DNA of 25,525 bases from contig JAUSHE010000040.1 in the NCBI GenBank assembly GCA_030648435.1, positions 1 to 25,525 of the forward strand, given 5' to 3'. Each line of letters starts with the position of its first letter. Within the stretch, counting starts at the first letter, position 1. This stretch comes from Candidatus Daviesbacteria bacterium. Its GTDB lineage: Bacteria; Patescibacteria; Microgenomatia; Daviesbacterales; UBA10151. Of the stretch, positions 20,123 to 25,525 are shown in pieces. Both the position numbers and the translations under genes were made by a program. The notes under the pieces are model-generated. The model was given only the letters and a program-made list of their open reading frames with translations. It was not told where the DNA came from and did not search any database.

Positions 20123-20971
20123 ATGTTTTCAACACTAACACAAAAGCTGCTTTTGGGAGTATATATATTTGTGCTGCTGTCCATTCCTATTGGGACATAT
20201 CTTATGTCGCAGTCTCAAACCATCAAAACCAGTGCCGGCGAGACCAAGCTCCCAAAAATAATTGCGCCTGTTACACCCAAACCATCTGCCTCTCCTGCCA
20301 GGAAAGTGTTTGATTTATCCCAAGTTGCCTCCGGTTCAGCTGGAATCATCGCTTCACCAACTCCTGAACCTTCCTCTCCCACCATTGCCACCTCATATGG
20401 ACCGACCCTATCTTTAAAAGTAGCTCTGGAGGGAAGATCAGCTGATAATCAGACAACTAAATTGTTTGTAGGAATTACTGAGGGCGCTTTAACAAGTAAT
20501 CCCAAATTTGTGTTAAGTTTTAGCGTAGATTTACCGGCCTCCGGAGAATACGGCAATTTATCTTTGGCAGGCCTTAATCCGGGATCAGGCTATACTGCGC
20601 TCCTTAAAGGATCTGCCCAGATTGCCGCCGCCGCAGCTTTCACTATGTCCCCCACAGTCACTAATTTAAATGACGGAGTGCCTATAACTTTGATTTCCGG
20701 GGATTTAAATGAGGATAATGTCATAAACAGCGCGGATTATTCCATAGCACAAAAAGCCATAGGAATTCGGAACGAAAACGCAGACTTAAACCGGGATGGC
20801 GTAATCAATGCTTTTGATTTAGGGATCATTATGAAAAATATGGGTAAAACAGGAGCTTCAGGAGCCTGGACTTCACCTCTTCCCAAAGTGGCCACGCCGT
20901 CAGCTTCGCTTAATACCCCGTCTGTGGGAGGACCGGCTGCAGAAGGCTACTGGCTCTGGCTCCCCAAATAA
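20123..20971 (+). CDS. Membrane-anchored dockerin-type surface protein
   Basis: A 282-aa exported protein. Seen: one N-terminal hydrophobic segment (about residues 8-28), a Pro/Ser/Thr-rich linker, a beta-rich central domain (about 90-185), then two dockerin repeats with EF-like calcium loops: DLNEDNVINSADYSIAQKAIG (about 193-213) and DLNRDGVINAFDLGIIMKNMG (about 219-240), with D, N, D and D in the calcium positions; and a Pro/Ser tail ending GYWLWLPK. Dockerins normally bind cohesins to build surface complexes; no cohesin is in this window. The start at 20123 rather than 20081 removes residues that would overlap the divergent gene and its promoter. Partner and function unknown. Confidence 0.87.
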   Translation: MFSTLTQKLLLGVYIFVLLSIPIGTYLMSQSQTIKTSAGETKLPKIIAPVTPKPSASPARKVFDLSQVASGSAGIIASPTPEPSSPTIATSYGPTLSLKVALEGRSADNQTTKLFVGITEGALTSNPKFVLSFSVDLPASGEYGNLSLAGLNPGSGYTALLKGSAQIAAAAAFTMSPTVTNLNDGVPITLISGDLNEDNVINSADYSIAQKAIGIRNENADLNRDGVINAFDLGIIMKNMGKTGASGAWTSPLPKVATPSASLNTPSVGGPAAEGYWLWLPK

Positions 20972-20973
20972 AC

Positions 20974-21426
20974 TTAAGCTGCTTTGGGAACTTGCTTAGC
21001 TAGTGCCTTTAATTTTGCCGGATCAACTATCTGATAACGTATCCTTTCATCAGGATGAACATTCTCGGGAACAAGTTCAGCCTTAATATACTTTTGGTTC
21101 GCGAACCCAAAAAGAATGAGACCTAATGCTTTATATTCTTCAGGAAATAGCTCCGAAGGCTCATATTCCTTACCTTTAGCATCATATGACTTCGTATAAC
21201 CTAATCTCCTAAAAGCATCCCGTTGAGTAAATCCATTATACCAGTGGACTACAATTCTAGAAGCCACTAGTGCTTTTGTTATATCTTGAAGAGGAGTTGG
21301 GTCAATCAACTCATCTTCAACTCCAGCTAACCCTACAAATCCTCGATGGATTGCTTTTGCAGTGTCAACTGCTCTCCTTAATAAACTTTTAGGACCTGGA
21401 GAGATTTCTGGAGTTTTTTCTTCCAT
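20974..21426 (-). CDS. Unknown soluble protein, 150 aa
   Basis: A 150-aa hydrophilic protein of unknown function. Seen: an N-terminal MEEKTPEISPGPKSLLRRAVD, a helical middle (PLQDITKALVASRIVVHWYNGFTQRDAFRRLGYTK), YEPSELFPEEYKALGLILFGF, and a basic end. The phrase NGFTQRDAFRRLGYTK resembles a short helix-turn-helix-like segment but I would not call it a DNA-binding domain. TGG TATAGT upstream on the minus strand ends nine bases before the ATG. It converges on the dockerin gene with a two-base gap. Confidence 0.7.
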   Translation of the reverse strand: MEEKTPEISPGPKSLLRRAVDTAKAIHRGFVGLAGVEDELIDPTPLQDITKALVASRIVVHWYNGFTQRDAFRRLGYTKSYDAKGKEYEPSELFPEEYKALGLILFGFANQKYIKAELVPENVHPDERIRYQIVDPAKLKALAKQVPKAA

Positions 21427-21452
21427 ATAATAATAACTATACCATAAACAGC

Positions 21453-21791
21453 CTAGACCAACTTAGCCCTGTGCTGTAAGATATTAGCCCAAGTTAAAGC
21501 CTTTTCTGCCCAATATAATTTATTTTTTTCATCCTCTATCTCCTCCCTTAATTTCTCAAACTCCATTCGAAATCTTGTTAGAGTTGGTTTGAAACTTTCT
21601 GAAACATTTTGATTTGATAAATCATTTAAATAATTTTCAGTTTGCTTCATAAATATGTCAATGAGCGGTTTATGGCTCGCATACGAATCCGCGATCCATT
21701 CACTCAACCTGGCCATATTAACGGAAATATTTAGTACCTGTTTATCTAAAGGTAAATCAGTCTGGTGGCTAAAATGCGGGCTGCGGTTCAT
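21453..21791 (-). CDS. Unknown helical protein, 112 aa
   Basis: A 112-aa protein predicted almost entirely alpha-helical and probably coiled-coil in its second half (FRMEFEKLREEIEDEKNKLYWAEKAL, about residues 72-97). It overlaps the upstream DUF5674 gene by four bases (ATGA), so the two are translated together and may form a pair. No family is recognised. The paired layout of two small coupled genes would fit a toxin-antitoxin or a small complex, but no toxin motif is visible. Confidence 0.68.
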   Translation of the reverse strand: MNRSPHFSHQTDLPLDKQVLNISVNMARLSEWIADSYASHKPLIDIFMKQTENYLNDLSNQNVSESFKPTLTRFRMEFEKLREEIEDEKNKLYWAEKALTWANILQHRAKLV

Positions 21792-22117
21792 AGTAGCAAC
21801 TCCTCTGTGATAGCTTTAAATTTATCCCTTTTTTCTTGCGACAGAATATCCCTGCTCTGATTTTCCTGATTAGGCCTGACATTTATCATGGAATTGTAAT
21901 CTACGGCGCCTGTTGCAAAATCGATCCCCCCACCCCACAAATTCTCCTGCTTGCAACCATATTCTAAAAGTGTCTGCTCTTCATCATAATGCATTGCTGC
22001 TCCGCCTGCCAATATACCTTTTTCAATCTCCACCACAACTTTAATATAGCTACCGAATTCATAACACATTTTTTTTATTTGTTCCTCTGTAGCTTTTTTG
22101 GTCAAAATGATTATCAT
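21788..22117 (-). CDS. DUF5674-family protein
   Basis: A 109-aa protein of the uncharacterised DUF5674 family. Seen: a MIIILTKKATEEQIKKMCYE start, YIKVVVEIEKGILAGGAAMHYDEEQTLLEYGCKQENLWGGG (about residues 24-64) and SMINVRPNQENQSRDI (about 75-90), matching the VVD(I/V)EKxILAxGGxxHxDxExxLLExGSxQxDLWG and SxINIRPxxxNxSxxV pattern that I recall for the family. The start at 22117 rather than 22135 matches the family N-terminus, and TATTAT/TTATAT -10-like bases lie 6-8 positions upstream. Function is unknown; coupled to the 112-aa gene. Confidence 0.8.
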   Translation of the reverse strand: MIIILTKKATEEQIKKMCYEFGSYIKVVVEIEKGILAGGAAMHYDEEQTLLEYGCKQENLWGGGIDFATGAVDYNSMINVRPNQENQSRDILSQEKRDKFKAITEELLL

Positions 22118-22162
22118 TGACAAATATAATACCATAAGTTAAAATAGTTTTTGCTTAAGATA

Positions 22163-22197
22163 GTGAGTCCTGAGCGTAGTCGAAGGATAAATCTCAC
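22163..22197 (+). repeat. Palindromic element in the rplJ leader
   Basis: GTGAG/CTCAC (22163-22167 with 22193-22197) and TCCT/AGGA (22168-22171 with 22184-22187) form a hairpin around TGAGCGTAGTCGA. The 11-mer CCTGAGCGTAG (22169-22179) recurs in the palindrome inside the GT4 glycosyltransferase gene. It is followed by GAGGCAG and T7 and then the rplJ start codon. An rplJ-leader role (autoregulation by the L10-L12 complex) is possible. Confidence 0.65.
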
Positions 22198-22212
22198 CGA
22201 GGCAGTTTTTTT

Positions 22213-22746
22213 ATGGCTAAAACAAGACAACAAAAAGAAGAGACAGTGCAAATTATTGCAGATAAGCTTAAAAAGGCTAAAGCTGTAGTCTTTGCAGACT
22301 ACAAAGGTATGACCATGAAACAATTATCCGATCTTCGGGATAAGCTGCGGGAGGTTCAGGGTGAATTCACCATTACCAAAAACACTTTATTAAAAAGAGC
22401 GCTGCCCGAAGCGGATCTTGACGGGCCGACTGCTACCCTTTTTGCTTATGATGATGAAATTTCTCCTATTAAGATACTAGTGAAAGCTTTAAAAGATGCA
22501 GCTATAGGTAGCGTAAAGACAGGTTTTCTCGGTAAAATGGCTTTAGACGAGGCAAAAATCCTCCGGCTTGCGCTTCTCCCCACAAAAGATGAACTCCGGG
22601 GCAAAATTGTGGGAGTATTGGTTGCTCCTCTGCAGGGCATTGTTTCGGTATTGCAGGGAAATTTAAGAAATTTAGTGTACGTAGTACGCGAACTTCGTTC
22701 AGTCTACGCATTAAATCAAATTAAAATAGCGAAGGGGGGTGTTTAA
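22213..22746 (+). CDS. rplJ: Ribosomal protein uL10
   Basis: A 177-aa uL10, the base that carries bL12 dimers on the ribosomal stalk. Seen: TRQQKEETVQIIADKLKKAKAVVFADYKGMTMKQLSDLRDKLRE (about residues 4-47; VVxxDYxGxT...LRxxLR is the family core), FTITKNTLLKRAL (about 54-66, KNTLxxxAL), LRGKIVGVLVAPLQGIVSVLQGNLRNLVYVV (about 135-165) and the C-terminal helix to which bL12 binds. Length is normal. No ribosome site is visible; a T7 run and a hairpin precede the ATG. It is separated from rplL by two bases. Confidence 0.97.
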   Translation: MAKTRQQKEETVQIIADKLKKAKAVVFADYKGMTMKQLSDLRDKLREVQGEFTITKNTLLKRALPEADLDGPTATLFAYDDEISPIKILVKALKDAAIGSVKTGFLGKMALDEAKILRLALLPTKDELRGKIVGVLVAPLQGIVSVLQGNLRNLVYVVRELRSVYALNQIKIAKGGV

Positions 22747-22748
22747 TT

Positions 22749-23117
22749 TTGGAAAAAATCATTGAACAGATTGAGAAATTAACTGTTTTAGAATTGGCTG
22801 ATTTAGTACACGCTTTGGAAGAAAAATTTGGTGTCAGCGCTTCAGCTCCGGTAGCAGTTGCAGCAGCAGGCCCGTCAGCAGCAGGTGAACCGGTTGAAGA
22901 AAAAACTACCTTTAATGTTATCCTGGCAAGCGCAGGAGCAAATAAAATTGCAGTCATTAAAGCTGTCCGCGAGCTCGTTCAGACCTTAGGTCTTAAAGAG
23001 GCTAAAGATTTGGTAGAAGCAGCTCCCAAACCGGTACTTGAAGGTGTAAATAAAGTTAATGCCGAGGAAGCAAAAACGAAGCTTACAGCAGCAGGCGCAA
23101 CTGTGGAATTGCAGTAA
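22749..23117 (+). CDS. rplL: Ribosomal protein bL12 (L7/L12)
   Basis: A 122-aa bL12, present in several copies on the stalk, recruiting translation GTPases. Seen: N-terminal dimerisation helices IIEQIEKLTVLELADLVHALEEKFGV, an Ala/Pro/Gly hinge (about residues 33-50), and the C-terminal domain KTTFNVILASAGANKIAVIKAVRELVQTLGLKEAKDLVEAAPKPV (about 54-98; the K(I/V)xVIKxVRxxTGLxLKEAKxxVE signature with Val-Gln-Thr-Leu in one segment). The start is TTG, supported by the AAGGGGGG ribosome site about ten bases upstream and by the family N-terminus. Confidence 0.97.
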   Translation: MEKIIEQIEKLTVLELADLVHALEEKFGVSASAPVAVAAAGPSAAGEPVEEKTTFNVILASAGANKIAVIKAVRELVQTLGLKEAKDLVEAAPKPVLEGVNKVNAEEAKTKLTAAGATVELQ

Positions 23118-23130
23118 CTGTTATAGCCTA

Positions 23131-23160
23131 TTGACACCCTCTGTTTTGTTGTGATATACA
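23131..23160 (+). promoter_or_regulatory. Promoter of the excisionase-like HTH gene
   Basis: TTGACA (23131-23136), an 18-bp spacer and TGA-TATACA (hexamer 23155-23160), a near-consensus promoter with extended -10, directly after rplL. The leader would be only about four bases. TGTAAT at 23162-23167 is an alternative -10 that lies too close to the ATG. Confidence 0.62.
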
Positions 23161-23170
23161 TTGTAATAGA

Positions 23171-23404
23171 ATGGCTGACAAACTATCACTTGAGAATTTA
23201 CCCGATTTATTAACTGTTAAAGAAGTGGCTGAAGTTTTAAGAGTTTCTCCCCTGACTATCAAAAGATGGGGTAAGCGAGGTAAGCTACCAGCTATCAGAA
23301 TTAACTCCAGAGGTGATAGAAGATACAAAAAAGAAGCGGTACTGTGGTTACTGGGAATTACTCAAAAAACACCATCTGGTGAATCTGCCTCAAGCTCATA
23401 TTAA
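23171..23404 (+). CDS. MerR/excisionase-type helix-turn-helix protein
   Basis: A 77-aa protein with one winged HTH of the excisionase (Xis/BldC) type at residues about 13-57: LLTVKEVAEVLRVSPLTIKRWGKRGKLPAIRINSRGDRRYKKEAVLWLL, where LTxxEVAxxLxVSxxTVxRWxxxGxLPAxRxxxxxxRxxxxxLxxxL is the family pattern. The C-terminal 20 residues are Ser/Thr-rich and probably disordered. It has its own near-consensus promoter. No recombinase or phage gene is nearby, so a stand-alone regulator is more likely than an excisionase. Confidence 0.87.
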   Translation: MADKLSLENLPDLLTVKEVAEVLRVSPLTIKRWGKRGKLPAIRINSRGDRRYKKEAVLWLLGITQKTPSGESASSSY

Positions 23405-23415
23405 TTTAAAAGCAG

Positions 23416-23485
23416 ATTGTTACTATTGTTAAATTGTTATATTGCTTAAAATTAACAACAATTTAGCAATTTAGCAATTATTTCA
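23416..23485. repeat. AT-rich dispersed repeat, copy 1
   Basis: Built from ATTGTT and AGCAATTT words; 23416-23444 matches 24770-24798 at 28 of 29 bases, and the following AACAATTTAG...GCAATTTA...AATTATTT part is also shared. Complementary ATTGTT/AACAAT words allow a hairpin. It fills most of the 128-bp convergent gap between the HTH gene and the cupin gene, where no other feature is visible. Confidence 0.75.
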
Positions 23486-23532
23486 ATCTTCTGCTAATTG
23501 ACCCTGAATATGTTGTCAGAAGGCCAAAAAGG

Positions 23533-24039
23533 TCATTCTGTAGTAATTTGTGGATGAATTTTGTAGTTTGGATTTTGCTCAAAGCCCACTTCTCCCTTTT
23601 TCTCAACTATATAATATGCCAGTCCTTTTTTTGCCAGGACTGGTCTTGAATCAATATCTTTTGATCTGATATTAACATTTCCTACTACCACCAAAAAAGC
23701 TTTTCCCACATTAACCAGACAAATAGCCCAGCCAGCCGGAACTCCTACTTGTCTGCCGGAATTTAGAGTCACTACCTTAAACTCTTTTGCCTCACCTAAT
23801 TCATCATTTCGTTGCATTACCAAAACTCCCTGACCATACAAACATTGATAAACCTGCACACCCGGATAATTACTAAAATACCCTTCAGTTTTATTAAATT
23901 CAACTCCATTTATACCCTGGTTAACAACAAAAACAACTTGATCTGTATCAATAATCATAGAGTACGGTTCTTTAACTTCTGCCTTAACTCCCTCCATCAA
24001 AACTGGCTTTAAGTCCTGAGATGTTTTTGTAATAATCAT
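23533..24039 (-). CDS. Cupin protein resembling archaeal-type glucose-6-phosphate isomerase
   Basis: A 168-aa single-domain cupin. Seen: a beta-rich core VQVYQCLYGQGVLVMQRND (about residues 68-86, the first cupin motif region), VVTLNSGRQVGVPAGWAICLVNVGKAFLVVVGNV (about 95-128, second motif region with VPxGWAxxxxN), and KKGLAYYIVEKKGEVGFEQNPNY (about 141-163), resembling the KGxxYYxxxxxGxxxxxxNPxY end of cupin-type phosphoglucose isomerases. Metal-binding His residues expected in active enzymes are largely missing (GWAI where GWAH is usual), so catalysis is doubtful. The start at 24039 is chosen for its ATGA overlap with the glycosyltransferase upstream; an extended frame to 24123 would overlap that gene by 88 bp. 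Confidence 0.72.
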   Translation of the reverse strand: MIITKTSQDLKPVLMEGVKAEVKEPYSMIIDTDQVVFVVNQGINGVEFNKTEGYFSNYPGVQVYQCLYGQGVLVMQRNDELGEAKEFKVVTLNSGRQVGVPAGWAICLVNVGKAFLVVVGNVNIRSKDIDSRPVLAKKGLAYYIVEKKGEVGFEQNPNYKIHPQITTE

Positions 24040-24758
24040 TTGAACATTAATAGTAACACATACTTTAACAAGCTTAATTGTCTTTTTATCCTCCAGGGCT
24101 GAACTATTAAACGAAACAACCACTCAAATCCTAAAGCCCTGACTATTCTTGGTGCTCTTGGAATATCACCGGAGATATAGTCAAAAGATCCTCCCACACT
24201 CATTGCTACTTTAACGTCAAGTTTGTCAATATTTTGCGCAATCCACTTCTCTTGTTTTGGTGGACCAAAAGCCACAAAGAGCAAGTCTACTGTCTTCTGT
24301 CTACTGTCTTCTGCAGTAGTCGGTAGTCGGTAGTCCGATAGCATATTCCCTCCCTCATCCACTTCTCCCCCGGACTCAACAAAGATTATGTTAACCCCAG
24401 GGTATTTTGTCCTTAAGCACTTAGCTGCCCTATCTGCTACTCCATTCTTACCTCCTAAAAGTCCTATTGTAGCACCCCAATCGCTTAAGTGTTTTATTAA
24501 CTCTTCCATGAAATCTACCCCGGCAAAGGTATTTTTAACCTGTCCGGATAGTTTTAACCCTACTCCATCCGGTATAGATAAATCTGCATCATTCAATAAC
24601 TTTCTATATCCAAGATCTTTCTGGGCGGCCATAATTATTTCCGGATTTGGAGTAACTATGTAATACTTCTTCTTACTTCCCAACCAATCATGCACCATTT
24701 CCAATGCCTGATCTATTTTGATATCGTCTATTTTAACTCCCAGAATATATTTTTTCAT
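24036..24758 (-). CDS. WecG/TagA/CpsF-family glycosyltransferase
   Basis: A 240-aa GT26 glycosyltransferase; relatives transfer N-acetylmannosamine-type sugars to lipid-linked acceptors in wall polymer or capsule synthesis. Seen: YYIVTPNPEIIMAAQKDLGYRKLLNDADLSIPDGVGLKL (about residues 32-70; NPE.....D.......ADL..PDG.G signature), GATIGLLGGKNGVADRAA (about 95-112), DLLFVAFGPPKQEKWI (about 163-178) and VAMSVGGSFDYISGDIPRAP (about 190-209). Residues about 142-158 (SDYRLPTTAEDSRQKTV) are encoded by seven 7-mer repeats and interrupt the usual spacing. A membrane-associating C-terminus follows. Coupled by ATGA to the cupin gene. Confidence 0.92.
   Translation of the reverse strand: MKKYILGVKIDDIKIDQALEMVHDWLGSKKKYYIVTPNPEIIMAAQKDLGYRKLLNDADLSIPDGVGLKLSGQVKNTFAGVDFMEELIKHLSDWGATIGLLGGKNGVADRAAKCLRTKYPGVNIIFVESGGEVDEGGNMLSDYRLPTTAEDSRQKTVDLLFVAFGPPKQEKWIAQNIDKLDVKVAMSVGGSFDYISGDIPRAPRIVRALGFEWLFRLIVQPWRIKRQLSLLKYVLLLMFK
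24286..24334. repeat. Heptamer element of seven units inside the WecG-like gene
   Basis: TCTACTG, TCTTCTG, TCTACTG, TCTTCTG, then CAGTAGT, CGGTAGT, CGGTAGT: 49 bp. The first four units make 28 bp and the last three are roughly their complement in another register. Encodes a hydrophilic insertion in the glycosyltransferase. Confidence 0.85.
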
Positions 24759-24769
24759 AATAAATCAAA

Positions 24770-24840
24770 ATTGTTACTATTGTTCAATTGTTATATTGTT
24801 TTTTCAACAATTTAGAAATCAAGCAATTTAATAATTATTT
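24770..24840. repeat. AT-rich dispersed repeat, copy 2
   Basis: 24770-24798 matches 23416-23444 at 28 of 29 bases, followed by the shared AACAATTTAG and GCAATTTA words. It fills the 80-bp gap between two glycosyltransferase genes; no promoter or ribosome site could be separated from it. Confidence 0.75.
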
Positions 24841-25525
24841 ATTTCACTCCTTCTAACACCTTTAATGTTTCTCTAGCACATTTCTCCCAACTAAATCTTT
24901 TAACATTCTCAAATCCTTTTTTGATTAACTTCTGCCTGTAGCCTACCGCCTGCTCGCCCGCTAACGCCTGAGCGTAGCGATGGCGAGCGGGTAACCTTTG
25001 CATCCCTTTAACTATATCATCAACAGAATATGGATCAACATAGATTGCTCCTTTACCCGCCACCTCAGGCATACTGGAGATATTGGAGGTAATAACCGGA
25101 CAACCACAAGCTTGCGCTTCTAAAATCGGCAGTCCAAAGCCTTCAAAAAGCGACGGAAATAATAAAGCTTCTGCATTAGAGTAAAGGGGTGGTAACTCTT
25201 CATCCGGCACATGTCCCAAAAATTTCACTCGATCCTCAATCCCTAACTCTTTGGGCAGCTGATAAATTTTATCACTTAGCCAACCCCTGGAGCCAACTAT
25301 TATTAAATTTTTATTTTTTATTTTAGCAACAGCTTTAATTACTCTCTCTAAATTCTTTCTGGGCTGCACGGTTCCCACAAATAGATAATACCCCTTCAAA
25401 CTATTAACTTCTGGATCTTTTTTAAATTTATCTTTGTTATATCCCTCATAAGCTACTGTTACTTTCTCAGGATTTATCTTGATTTTTTTTATTAGATCTA
25501 GTTTGGTAGCTTTTGATACAGCAAT
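24839..25525 (-). CDS. GT4-family glycosyltransferase, partial (N-terminus outside window)
   Basis: The C-terminal 228 residues of a GT-B fold glycosyltransferase (glycosyltransferase group 1). The frame is open to the window edge, beginning inside SKATKLDLIKKIKINPEKV, so the TTG at 25399 is not the start. Seen: LFVGTVQPRKNLERVIKAV (nucleotide-sugar domain entry), VKFLGHVPDEELPPLYSNAEALLFPSLFEGFGLPILEAQACGCPVITSNISSMPEVAGKGAIYVDP, with the catalytic-site EGFGLPILEAxAxGxPV motif and its two Glu. Near the end, RLPARHRYAQALAGEQAVG is encoded by a GC-rich palindrome and interrupts the normal IxKGM...YRQKLIKKGxENVKRFSW flow. Expected role: adding a sugar to surface glycans along with the WecG-like enzyme. 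Confidence 0.93.
   Translation of the reverse strand: MAVSKATKLDLIKKIKINPEKVTVAYEGYNKDKFKKDPEVNSLKGYYLFVGTVQPRKNLERVIKAVAKIKNKNLIIVGSRGWLSDKIYQLPKELGIEDRVKFLGHVPDEELPPLYSNAEALLFPSLFEGFGLPILEAQACGCPVITSNISSMPEVAGKGAIYVDPYSVDDIVKGMQRLPARHRYAQALAGEQAVGYRQKLIKKGFENVKRFSWEKCARETLKVLEGVK
24952..24988. repeat. GC-rich palindrome inserted in frame in the GT4 gene
   Basis: GCTCGCC/GGCGAGC (24952-24958 with 24982-24988) encloses GCTAACGC/GCGTAGC (24960-24967 with 24972-24978, one bulged base) and a CTGA loop. Contains CCTGAGCGTAG (24967-24977), identical to the rplJ-leader element. Confidence 0.85.

Noticed and set aside
23171..23404. Prophage excisionase with an attachment site at the tRNA cluster
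   Set aside because: No integrase, phage gene or direct repeat of a tRNA 3' end was found in the window.
24040..24123. 28-residue N-terminal extension of the cupin protein
   Set aside because: It would overlap the WecG-like gene by 88 bp, and the ATGA overlap at 24036-24039 gives a standard coupled start.
24839..25399. GT4 gene as a complete 186-aa protein with a TTG start at 25399
   Set aside because: The frame continues open with family-like residues (SKATKLDLIKKIKINPEKV) to the window edge, so the gene is partial.

Overview
The window looks like a chromosomal segment of a Candidate Phyla Radiation bacterium, most likely Microgenomates-like; this placement is my inference from gene character, not from a search. 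The pointers are low-to-moderate GC, very tight gene packing, a miniature methionyl-tRNA formyltransferase, many small hypothetical proteins, dockerin and coiled-coil surface proteins, and several families (DUF5674, AbiEii cassettes, O-antigen-ligase-like proteins with TPRs) common in that group. UGA acts as a normal stop, so this is not a UGA-recoding lineage.

Layout. 1-2940: an AbiEii-type nucleotidyltransferase toxin, a 16-codon remnant coupled to mreB, mreB, a VIT-family transporter and a higBA-type toxin-antitoxin pair. 3013-5528: a polytopic O-antigen-ligase-like protein with C-terminal TPRs, a small conserved protein and an HTH regulator. 5603-8822: def-fmt, rpmB (opposite strand, with a palindrome-encoded insertion), a site-2-type protease and an MFS transporter. 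8887-9714: a probable structured non-coding RNA, tRNA-Thr(UGU), a broken tRNA, tRNA-Thr(GGU), rpmG and tRNA-Trp. 9718-16841: a coiled-coil surface protein, a GH1 glycosidase with a DMT transporter, a lipid-anchored or membrane-anchored unknown, a bifunctional penicillin-binding protein, a second AbiEii cassette and an ASCH protein. 16906-19131: secE, nusG, a 78-aa unknown, rplK, rplA. 19120-22117: a flippase-like membrane protein, a dockerin protein and three unknowns. 22213-23404: rplJ, rplL and an HTH protein. 23533-25525: a cupin, a WecG/TagA glycosyltransferase and the end of a GT4 glycosyltransferase running off the window.

How it works together. The classical order rpmG-trnW-secE-nusG-rplK-rplA-rplJ-rplL is present but opened at two places by cell-envelope and accessory genes. 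Most first genes of transcription units have an extended -10 element (TGnTAnnnT type) ending only 6-7 bases before the start codon, so their mRNAs should be leaderless, whereas genes inside operons use Shine-Dalgarno sites or ATGA/TTGA overlaps.

Most unusual content. (1) Elements of about 28 bp made of four degenerate 7-mers occur repeatedly, within coding sequence and in an operon gap. (2) GC-rich palindromes sit in-frame inside rpmB, a penicillin-binding protein and a glycosyltransferase, resembling in concept the Rickettsia palindromic elements; one shares an 11-mer with a hairpin in the rplJ leader. (3) A roughly 300-nt structured RNA with a consensus promoter matches no standard RNA that I can recognise. 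(4) A 50-nt tRNA 5' portion abuts an intact tRNA with the same acceptor strand.
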